A DNA stretch of 61,341 bases, taken from contig JAFSPZ010000056.1 of NCBI GenBank assembly GCA_017451225.1, positions 1 to 61,341 on the forward strand, in the 5' to 3' direction. Shown here piece after piece: positions 52,458 through 59,568 of the stretch. Both the position numbers and the translations under genes were made by a program. The first letter of the stretch is position 1, and each line of letters opens with the position of its first letter. The notes under the pieces were generated by a model. That model saw only the letters and a list, made by a program, of their open reading frames with translations, ran no database searches and was not told where the DNA came from. Source of the stretch: Muribaculaceae bacterium (lineage in GTDB: Bacteria; Bacteroidota; Bacteroidia; Bacteroidales; Muribaculaceae).

Positions 52458-53786
52458 TTAACCCTTGTCATTTGGTTCTTTACCTATGCAGAAGTAGGTA
52501 AATCCCATGTCTTCTAGTTCTTTGCCGTCGTAGATGTTACGGCCGTCGATGACGAGCGGAGTTTTCATAGCCTCCTTTACTTTCTCCCATGAGGGGACAC
52601 GGAACTGTCGCCACTCGGTCACGAGCATAACGGCATCGGCCTTGTTTACGGCATCGTAGATGTCGAGGGCACAATATATGTCGTTCCAACGGAACTTGAT
52701 GGCGTTCATAGCTACTGGATCGTAGACACGCACGTGGCATCCTGCTTGCAGCAGCAAGTCGATAGTTGTGATTGATGGTGACTCGCGAATGTCGTCGGTG
52801 TTGGGCTTGAACGATAATCCCCACAGGGCAACAGTCTTGCCCTTGATGTCACCGCCGTAATACTTGTTGAACTTCTCAAAGAGTCGTTGCTTCTGCTTAA
52901 CATTAACCTTGTCGACGGCTTTAAGAACCTCCATTGAGTAGCCGTTTTTCTCGGCAATGTTGATAAGGTCGTTGATATCTTTGGGAAAGAGTGTTCCACC
53001 ATAGCCACATCCAGGATAGATGTATTTGGGACCAATGCGGCTGTCGGTTCCCACACCATGCCGCACGGTGTTGATGTCGGCTCCCACGATTTCGCACAAG
53101 TTGGCAATCTCATTCATGAAGCTTACTCTTGTGGCAAGCATGGAGGTTGCGGCATACTTAATCATCTCGGCAGTGGTCGAGTCGGTATAAATCACGGGGA
53201 AATACTTGAACTTGAGAGGATGATAGAGAGTGTCCATTGCTTTGCGGGAGCGCTCGTTGTCAACACCAAGAATGATGCGGTCGGGGTTCATAAAGTTCTT
53301 GATGGCGTTACCCTCGGTAAGAAAGTCGGGGTTTGAAACAACGTCAAACTCAAAGTCAACGTTGCGCTTGTCAAGTATATCTTGAATGACTTCTTTTATT
53401 TTCTTGGAAGTTCCCAGTGGCACTGTCGACTTGATGATGAAGACAGCGTAGTTGTTGATGTTGTTGGCAAAACGGGTAGCTGTGTCAATCACTTGAGTGA
53501 GGTCGGTACTGCCGTCTTGAGCTGGAGGAGTGTCGACTGCGCAGAATACATAGTCGACATTGTCAAAGACGTTGGCAAAGTTGCTTGTAAAGTTAAGTCT
53601 TCGTGCTGCCACCGACCTTTTTACCATGGCTTCCAAGCCCTGTTCATAGATGGGCAGCCCTCCATAGAGCAACAAGTTGATTTTGCGTGCATCGGAGTCT
53701 ACACAAGTAACGTTAACTCCTAAGTCGGCAAAGCATGCGCCAGTTACCAGACCTGCATATCCTGTTCCAACGATAAGTATGTTCAT
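52458..53786 (-). CDS. UDP-glucose/GDP-mannose dehydrogenase homologue with altered active site
   Basis: A 442-aa member of the nucleotide-sugar dehydrogenase family with the full three-domain layout: Rossmann GTGYAGLVTG (7-16), central domain, and UDP-binding C-terminal domain (SFKPNTDDIRESPS). Aligned with the catalytic residues of the Streptococcus pyogenes enzyme as I know them, Thr121, Glu158, Lys210 and Asp270 are kept, but the nucleophilic Cys260 is Leu266 (GYGGTLFPKD instead of GYGGSCFPKD), Asn208 is Thr214 (KYAATSM) and Glu141 is Asp154 (NPDFLTEG). Loss of the Cys should block the aldehyde-to-acid step that makes UDP-glucuronate. It could be a one-step oxidase, a regulatory or sugar-binding protein, or an inactive paralogue. 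The gene is intact and isolated, without capsule genes nearby. Confidence 0.88.
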   Translation of the reverse strand: MNILIVGTGYAGLVTGACFADLGVNVTCVDSDARKINLLLYGGLPIYEQGLEAMVKRSVAARRLNFTSNFANVFDNVDYVFCAVDTPPAQDGSTDLTQVIDTATRFANNINNYAVFIIKSTVPLGTSKKIKEVIQDILDKRNVDFEFDVVSNPDFLTEGNAIKNFMNPDRIILGVDNERSRKAMDTLYHPLKFKYFPVIYTDSTTAEMIKYAATSMLATRVSFMNEIANLCEIVGADINTVRHGVGTDSRIGPKYIYPGCGYGGTLFPKDINDLINIAEKNGYSMEVLKAVDKVNVKQKQRLFEKFNKYYGGDIKGKTVALWGLSFKPNTDDIRESPSITTIDLLLQAGCHVRVYDPVAMNAIKFRWNDIYCALDIYDAVNKADAVMLVTEWRQFRVPSWEKVKEAMKTPLVIDGRNIYDGKELEDMGFTYFCIGKEPNDKG

Positions 53787-53818
53787 GATGAATAGATGTA
53801 TTTAGTTTTAGTTGGTTA

Positions 53819-53826
53819 CAAAAATA
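53819..53826 (-). promoter_or_regulatory. possible -7 box TATTTTTG for the ugd-like gene
   Basis: TAnnTTTG match on the minus strand 33 bp upstream of the ATG, in an A+T-rich stretch, so only suggestive. Confidence 0.4.
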
Positions 53827-53919
53827 CCTTTTTTCTTTTAAAAGAACAAATAAAATTGGTTTTTTTTGTGTCATCCATATAAAAAGGGTTAAAAACGAGG
53901 AACTACAGTTTTTTTGTTG

Positions 53920-53927
53920 TATCTTTG
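53920..53927 (+). promoter_or_regulatory. -7 box TATCTTTG for glpAB
   Basis: Perfect TAnnTTTG; the transcript should begin near 53933, downstream of the in-frame GTG/ATG candidates around 53925, supporting the ATG at 53982 as the GlpA start. Confidence 0.7.
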
Positions 53928-53981
53928 TGGTTGGGTTTCTTAAAACTCGAAATTAACCTAGTCAAAACTCTCTCAAAAATA

Positions 53982-55592
53982 ATGTTGGAAATTAACAAAC
54001 CTTCAAGTCCAGAATATGACGTTATAATAATAGGAGGCGGCATCACTGGTGCCGGAATGGCTCGCGATTGCGCTTTGAGGGGACTCAAGGTGTTGCTAGT
54101 TGAGCGTTTCGACTTTACAAATGGCGCCACAGGTCGCAACCACGGTTTGATGCATAGTGGTGCCCGTTATGCTGTGACCGATCAGGAAAGTGCTGCTGAA
54201 TGCATAGCCGAGAACATGATTCTGCGCAGCATTGCCCGTCACTGTATTGAGGAAACCGATGGCCTTTTTGTAACACTTCCCGAAGATGACCTTGACTATC
54301 AGACAACCTTTGTAGACGCTTGTCTTAATGCCGGCATCAATGCCGAAATAATAGACCCCGCCTGGGCTAGAGTCCTAGAGCCTGTTGTTAACCCAACGCT
54401 CATTGGTGCAGTGCGTGTGCCCGATGCTTCGATTGACCCGTTTGCTCTCACTACCGCCAACCTGCTTGATGCTCGTCGTCATGGCGCTGTGGCTCTCACT
54501 TATCACGAGGTGACCGATATTATTGTGGAAAACGGCAGTGTAGTGGGTGTTAAACTGCACAATAATCTCACAGGTGAGGACAGTACAGCCTTTGCACCAG
54601 TGACTGTTAACGCTGCGGGCATTTGGGGCACTCTGATAGCCAAGAAGGCCGGAATTGTTATAAATATGTTTCCTGCCAAGGGGTCGTTGCTCATCTTCAG
54701 CCATAGAGTGAACAACATGGTGCTGAACCGTTGCCGTAAACCTGCCAATGGCGATATTCTCGTCCCTGATAAGATAGTGAGTATGCTCGGCACCACCAGC
54801 GACCGTGTTCCTATTACTGAAATTGACAATATGCGAGTGACGCAGGAAGAAGTGGAAATCTTGCTCAAGGAAGGCGTAAAACTTGTTCCATCGTTGGCAA
54901 AGACTCGCATTTTGAGAGCTTATGCTGGCGTGAGGCCATTGGTCGCAAGTGATGATGATCCCTCGGGACGCAGCATCAGCCGCGGCATTGTGTGCATGGA
55001 CCATAAAGAGCGTGACGGTCTGGATGGCTTTATCACCATTACAGGCGGCAAGTTGATGACCTACAGGTTGATGGCCGAAAGAGCTACCGACCTGGTGTGC
55101 AAGAAGATTGACAAAGTGGGCGCTTGTACTACAGCAATATTGCCATTGCCAGGCAGCGATGAGAAAGCTCCCAAGAAACGTGGCAACCAGCATGCTGTGA
55201 CGATGAAAGCCGCTCAGGAGCGTCATGGGTCATTGACAAAGGAAATCAAGGAGCACAGCACCGAAGATAAAGCAATGGTGTGTGAATGTGAGCACGCCAA
55301 CGTGAGCGAGATGAAATATGCCATAGAGAAACTTCATGTCAATAACTTGACAAACTTGCGCCGCCGCACTCGCATGGGCATGGGTTCTTGCCAGGGTAAG
55401 CTGTGTGCTTGCCGAGCAGCATTGCTACTGTGTAAGGCAGGTTGCGACGCCGAGGAGACCCTTGCCGACCTGGCCTCGTTCATGAACGAGCGCTGGAAAG
55501 GAATGCGCCCGATTGCATGGGGGTCAACCCTGAATGAAGCTCAATTGACGACTACAATTTATGAAGGCCTGTGCGGTCTTACAATGAAATAA
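53982..55592 (+). CDS. glpA: anaerobic glycerol-3-phosphate dehydrogenase subunit A
   Basis: A 536-aa FAD-dependent dehydrogenase that oxidises glycerol-3-phosphate to dihydroxyacetone phosphate. It has the FAD-binding motif IIIGGGITGAGMARDCALRG near residue 14, a DAO-type fold with GRNHGLMHSGARY, and a C-terminal BFD-like [2Fe-2S] domain with CxC (CECEH) and later CQGKLC (about residues 427-490). I chose the ATG at 53982 (MLEINKPS) because a longer start falls upstream of the predicted transcript. It is followed 24 bp later by glpB; the usual third gene glpC is missing here. Confidence 0.92.
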   Translation: MLEINKPSSPEYDVIIIGGGITGAGMARDCALRGLKVLLVERFDFTNGATGRNHGLMHSGARYAVTDQESAAECIAENMILRSIARHCIEETDGLFVTLPEDDLDYQTTFVDACLNAGINAEIIDPAWARVLEPVVNPTLIGAVRVPDASIDPFALTTANLLDARRHGAVALTYHEVTDIIVENGSVVGVKLHNNLTGEDSTAFAPVTVNAAGIWGTLIAKKAGIVINMFPAKGSLLIFSHRVNNMVLNRCRKPANGDILVPDKIVSMLGTTSDRVPITEIDNMRVTQEEVEILLKEGVKLVPSLAKTRILRAYAGVRPLVASDDDPSGRSISRGIVCMDHKERDGLDGFITITGGKLMTYRLMAERATDLVCKKIDKVGACTTAILPLPGSDEKAPKKRGNQHAVTMKAAQERHGSLTKEIKEHSTEDKAMVCECEHANVSEMKYAIEKLHVNNLTNLRRRTRMGMGSCQGKLCACRAALLLCKAGCDAEETLADLASFMNERWKGMRPIAWGSTLNEAQLTTTIYEGLCGLTMK

Positions 55593-55616
55593 GAAAACCG
55601 AGAATAGCGACACGAT

Positions 55617-56858
55617 ATGAGATTTGATGTAATAGTGATAGGTGGCGGAATGAGCGCCATCATGTGTGGAATAGCTCTTGCCACCAGCGGTAAGAGGGTG
55701 GCCCTGATGGTAAAAGGGCAGAGTAAACTCAACTTCAGTTCGGGTTCTATCGACCTGCTGGGTTATGACGAGGATGGCAATGAAGTTGAACATCCACTTG
55801 ATGTAATAGAGTCGCTCAGTCCACGTCATCCATATTCAAAGATGGGGTTGGCCAATGTGGTTCACAATGCAGCTATGGCACCGGTAATACTTGAAGGCGC
55901 TGGCCTTAGTTTCTATGGCCGTTCGAGCGATAGGAACCATTACCGCATGACTCCATTGGGCTTGCTTCGTCCTACATGGCTGACACTTGATGATTATGTC
56001 GCTATTGACAGCCAGAAGACTTTGTCATGGAACAAAGTGACGGTGGTGAGCATGCATAGTTTTCTTGATTTTCCTGCCGACTTTATAGCGTCGTCATTCA
56101 CCCGCTTGGGAATGGAATGCGATGTGTGTGACATAAAGCTTGGCACTGTGGATAAACTAACAAGCAATCCCACAGTGATGCGCTCTACTGCAGTTGCGAA
56201 ACTGATGCAGAACGATGGTGTGTTGAATGATTTTGCCCGCAAGATAAGGTCTAAGGTGGGTGATGCCGAGATGGTGGTTTTGCCAGCGGTGTTTGGCCTT
56301 GATGGAGACGATACAATTCAAAAAATTGCAAAGCAGATAAAACTTCCTGTGCGCTTTGTGTCGACATTACCACCCAGTGTGGCAGGAACGAGGCTGCTGT
56401 CGAAGCTGCGCAAACGTTTTGTTCAGAATGGCGGCACTTTCTTGCTGGGCAGTATGGTGAAGACAGGAAAGATGGCTGGAGGCCGAGTGTTGAGTGTTCA
56501 GGCAAAGAACTTCCCAGACCAAGATATTGAGGCCGACCACTTTGTGCTGGCTACCGGTTCGTTCATGAATGGAGGTCTGATGTCGAACTCAGCTGGAATT
56601 AGAGAGCCAATATTCGGACTTGATGTTGAATATCTTGAGAATCGTGGGGAGTGGAGTAAAGAGAATCTGTTTGATGCGCAGCCTTACATGGAATTTGGCG
56701 TGAAAACTGACAATGAGTTCCATGCCATCAAAGATGGACAACCCATAGAGAATCTATATGCTATTGGTTCAATATTGAGTGGCCACAACAGCTTGAAGCT
56801 TGCCGACGACACCGGCGTGGCAATGTTGACTGCCTTGCAGGTGGCACGGCAGATATAA
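55617..56858 (+). CDS. glpB: anaerobic glycerol-3-phosphate dehydrogenase subunit B
   Basis: A 413-aa flavoprotein with an N-terminal FAD-binding motif (VIGGGMSAIMCGIALATSG) and the GlpB-type C-terminal half (IGSILSGHNSLKLADDTGVAM). In the classical enzyme it forms the catalytic dimer with GlpA and passes electrons to the membrane-bound iron-sulfur subunit GlpC, then to menaquinone. It is co-transcribed with glpA. The next gene (ispF) is on the opposite strand, so no glpC follows. Confidence 0.92.
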   Translation: MRFDVIVIGGGMSAIMCGIALATSGKRVALMVKGQSKLNFSSGSIDLLGYDEDGNEVEHPLDVIESLSPRHPYSKMGLANVVHNAAMAPVILEGAGLSFYGRSSDRNHYRMTPLGLLRPTWLTLDDYVAIDSQKTLSWNKVTVVSMHSFLDFPADFIASSFTRLGMECDVCDIKLGTVDKLTSNPTVMRSTAVAKLMQNDGVLNDFARKIRSKVGDAEMVVLPAVFGLDGDDTIQKIAKQIKLPVRFVSTLPPSVAGTRLLSKLRKRFVQNGGTFLLGSMVKTGKMAGGRVLSVQAKNFPDQDIEADHFVLATGSFMNGGLMSNSAGIREPIFGLDVEYLENRGEWSKENLFDAQPYMEFGVKTDNEFHAIKDGQPIENLYAIGSILSGHNSLKLADDTGVAMLTALQVARQI

Positions 56859-56896
56859 AGAACTGGGCAAGGAATAATAGCTGAGTATTTCTTAAT

Positions 56897-57373
56897 TTAA
56901 TCAATTTTAGTTATCAATGCTACAGCGTGGGCGGCTATGCCTCCGCCACGCCCTGTGTAGCCTAAGCCTTCGGTAGTGGTAGCTTTGATAGATACCTGAT
57001 CGAGGTTGCAGTTCATGCACTCGGCTAGTTCACGTTGCATGGCCGGGATGTGAGGATTCATCTTCGGCTTCTCGGCGCAGATTGTAATGTCGCAGTTTCC
57101 CAAGATGTAGCCTTTCTCATCCAGCAGTTGTATTACTTCTCGAAGCAGCTTGCGACTGTCGATGCCTTTATAAAGAGGGTCACTGTCGGGGAAATGGTGG
57201 CCAATGTCACGCAAAGCTGCTGCACCCAATAGGGCATCGCAAAGGGCATGTATTGCTACATCGGCATCGCTGTGGCCAAGCAATCCTTTTTCGTGGTCAA
57301 TTTTTACGCCGCCAATCCATAAATCGCGCCCTTCAACAAGGCGGTGCACGTCAAATCCGTATCCTATGCGCAT
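56897..57373 (-). CDS. ispF: 2-C-methyl-D-erythritol 2,4-cyclodiphosphate synthase
   Basis: IspF (158 aa) closes the cyclic diphosphate in the MEP isoprenoid pathway. Key residues: GYGFDVHRL with the zinc-binding Asp and His, [14 protein letters not shown] with the second His, [10 protein letters not shown], and [18 protein letters not shown] near the end. I used the ATG at 57373 ([10 protein letters not shown]), which matches the family start; an upstream ATG at 57409 adds 12 unrelated residues. It lies 72 bp downstream of porV on the same strand. Confidence 0.96.
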   Translation of the reverse strand: MRIGYGFDVHRLVEGRDLWIGGVKIDHEKGLLGHSDADVAIHALCDALLGAAALRDIGHHFPDSDPLYKGIDSRKLLREVIQLLDEKGYILGNCDITICAEKPKMNPHIPAMQRELAECMNCNLDQVSIKATTTEGLGYTGRGGGIAAHAVALITKID

Positions 57374-57445
57374 AATGTGTCCTGTGTTTAAACAATAGGG
57401 ACAAGGCACGCCTCATCCCTAATGATATATAATGTTGTTATTGTT

Positions 57446-58636
57446 TTATTTGTTGAACAGGTTGCGAATGCCGTCCATGTCGAACGACAGAGTGAATCGC
57501 AGTGTTTGGTCAAGAGGGCTGTTTTGTGCTGTTGCAATCATGTAGGCTGCATCTAGCTTGATGACGTTGAGCGCAAATCCGGCACCCAAACCAAAGTATT
57601 TACGGTTACCTTTATATCGGTCCTCGTTGAAGAAGCCGCCACGCAGGAAGAACTGCTGGTTGTAGCTGTACTCAGCACCAATAGAGAAGGTAATCTCACG
57701 TAACTCTTCTTTGAATCCACCAGGAGCGTCGCTGAAAGACTTGAAGATACCTGTAATTGAGGACATGTCTTTCCAGTCTTGCAAAGCTTGCTCATAATCC
57801 TCTTGGTTGTCATAGTTTGTAAGACGTGGACGTGCTGGCACGAGCAGTTTGTTAGCCTCGGCCGAAATGGTGAGGTTGTGGTAGTCGGCCAATGGGAATG
57901 TGAATGCTGTACCTAATTTGATGTTAGTGGGAAGGAAAGCAGGGTCGTCACCTCCGTTATAACTAACCTTAGAACCGATGTTAGAGATGTTGAAACCAAG
58001 GTTCCACTGGCACTCGTTGCGTCCAACCATGGGGTAGGTGTTGACAAATCCCGAGATGTCGGCCGAGAATGCCGATGCACCTGTAGTTTGGTCGGTACCG
58101 CTATAGCTGTTGTAGCCAAGGTCGCTGTAGATGTAACGAAGCACAACACCCATTGAGAACTTCTCACTCAGTTTGCGTGAATAACCCACATCGACCGACA
58201 TTTCAAACGGGTTGATGCTTGACACGGCATTGCCACCATCGTCGCTCTGGTTGATTTCACCCAGAGAGAAATATCGCATAGATGCACTCACTGCCTGATT
58301 GTCGTTACTACCAATTTTCCAGTAACCCGAGAGGTTGGCAAGGAAGATATCGTTAACGAGTTTGCGGAGCCAAGGGGTGTAGGAGATAGATACTCCCGCC
58401 TTGCTGTAGGCAAATGCATACTTTGATGGATTCCAGAATTGTGAGTTCACATCAGGGTCGGTTGCAGCACCCTGATCACCCATAGACGCACCGCGCGCAT
58501 CGGGAGTGATGCTAAGTGAAGTAACACCAGTTGTGATGGGGTTAAACTCATCTTTTGGAATGTCGTCGTCGGCAAATGCTGCCATGCTGGACATGATCAA
58601 AGCCATTGCCACGAGTATTCTAGTTAAATTCTTCAT
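57446..58636 (-). CDS. porV: type IX secretion system outer-membrane protein PorV
   Basis: A 396-aa outer-membrane barrel of the FadL-like PorV family (also known as LptO), which collects T9SS cargo from the SprA channel and hands it to the PorU sortase. The signal peptide MKNLTRILVAMALIMSSMAAFA is followed by the family N-terminus (TSLSITPDARGASMGDQGAATDPD in parts; WNPSKYAFA), alternating strands, and the terminal barrel strand ending LRFTLSFDMDGIRNLFNK. Its presence explains how the CTD-bearing secreted proteins elsewhere in the window are exported. PorU, often adjacent in other species, is not here; ispF follows and the Bax-inhibitor gene precedes on the same strand. Confidence 0.92.
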   Translation of the reverse strand: MKNLTRILVAMALIMSSMAAFADDDIPKDEFNPITTGVTSLSITPDARGASMGDQGAATDPDVNSQFWNPSKYAFAYSKAGVSISYTPWLRKLVNDIFLANLSGYWKIGSNDNQAVSASMRYFSLGEINQSDDGGNAVSSINPFEMSVDVGYSRKLSEKFSMGVVLRYIYSDLGYNSYSGTDQTTGASAFSADISGFVNTYPMVGRNECQWNLGFNISNIGSKVSYNGGDDPAFLPTNIKLGTAFTFPLADYHNLTISAEANKLLVPARPRLTNYDNQEDYEQALQDWKDMSSITGIFKSFSDAPGGFKEELREITFSIGAEYSYNQQFFLRGGFFNEDRYKGNRKYFGLGAGFALNVIKLDAAYMIATAQNSPLDQTLRFTLSFDMDGIRNLFNK

Positions 58637-58649
58637 AATCTAAAAACGA

Positions 58650-58657
58650 CAAAAATA
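58650..58657 (-). promoter_or_regulatory. -7 box TATTTTTG for porV
   Basis: TAnnTTTG match on the minus strand 14 bp upstream of the porV ATG, just after a strong terminator, so the leader would be very short. Confidence 0.5.
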
Positions 58658-58712
58658 TTATTGTTATAATAATAAAACTACAATCAGCCATTTTTATTGT
58701 ATTATGTAAATA

Positions 58713-58754
58713 AAAAAGAGAATCTTCGTCGAGCCAAGCGAAGATTCTCTTTTT
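58713..58754 (-). terminator. intrinsic terminator of the Bax-inhibitor-1 family gene
   Basis: A 16-bp stem AAAAAGAGAATCTTCG (58713-58728) with 58739-58754 and a 10-nt loop; on the minus strand it ends in a T-run. It isolates porV from the upstream gene. Confidence 0.85.
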
Positions 58755-58772
58755 GCAGAGTGTTTATTTTTC

Positions 58773-59510
58773 TTAGTTTCGGTTTCCGAGGAATCTTAGT
58801 AGATAGAGGAAAAGGTTTATGAAGTCTAGGTAGAGCGACAGCGCACCTAGTGTTGCGAGTTTGCCAACATTCATCTCGTCGGTTTCCTGTGCCATTTGCT
58901 TGATTTTCTGTGTGTCCCATGCTGTAAGGCCAATGAAGATTATCACACCGGCAAAGCTGATGATCCAGTCCATAACACTGTTTGCCCAGAAGATGTTGAT
59001 AATGGTGCATACAATGAGTCCAATAAGGGCCATTACCATGAAAGTTCCAAACTTAGTGAGGTCGCTCTTGGTGGTATAACCATAGATGGACATAGCCAAG
59101 AACACGCCAGCTGTCACGAAGAATGTGAGAGCGATTGACGACATGGTGTACATCAAGAAGATGGGTGTGAGTGTAATACCGTTAATAACGGCATAGGCAT
59201 AGAAGAGGAGTGTTGCTACTGGAGAGCTAAGTTTGTTGATTGCCATCGAGAGGATGAAAACTAGAGCAAGCTCGGCAACACACAATCCAATAAGTAGCCC
59301 ACGGCTTTGAACTAGAGTCATGAGAATAGTTTCGTTAGTAAGCACTAACCATGAAGTGAGCGCTGTCACGAGAAGTCCAAGGAACATTTTCATGTAAACC
59401 TTGCGCATCACTTTTGACATATAGGTCGTGAGCGACCATTCATTTTGATAAGGTGTCGCCTGAGTAGCATTAGCCTGTGGCAACGGTGGAAGATTGTTGT
59501 AATTATTCAT
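58773..59510 (-). CDS. Bax inhibitor-1/YccA family membrane protein
   Basis: A 245-aa inner-membrane protein with seven hydrophobic helices and the BI-1 family signatures YAVINGITLTPIF near residue 108, TAWDTQKIKQMA with the conserved acidic residue of the putative pH-sensitive pore, and ALSLYLDFINLFLYLLRFLG at the end. Homologues are described as calcium-leak channels or modulators of FtsH; the bacterial role is uncertain. A single-gene unit with its own terminator; argS lies upstream by 58 bp on the same strand. Confidence 0.92.
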   Translation of the reverse strand: MNNYNNLPPLPQANATQATPYQNEWSLTTYMSKVMRKVYMKMFLGLLVTALTSWLVLTNETILMTLVQSRGLLIGLCVAELALVFILSMAINKLSSPVATLLFYAYAVINGITLTPIFLMYTMSSIALTFFVTAGVFLAMSIYGYTTKSDLTKFGTFMVMALIGLIVCTIINIFWANSVMDWIISFAGVIIFIGLTAWDTQKIKQMAQETDEMNVGKLATLGALSLYLDFINLFLYLLRFLGNRN

Positions 59511-59568
59511 AATTTATAGTTGTTAGTTTTTGTAATAAAATCGGTGTTGCAAAAAATGTGCCAAAATG

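Noticed and set aside
52990-53020. sequencing error as cause of the missing Cys in the Ugd-like protein
   Set aside because: Leu (CTC) differs from Cys codons by more than one base, the reading frame is intact, and two other catalytic positions are also altered, so a single read error does not explain it.
57374-57409. upstream start for ispF ([12 protein letters not shown])
   Set aside because: IspF proteins begin with MRIGxGFDVH-like sequence; the extension is non-conserved and Cys-rich.
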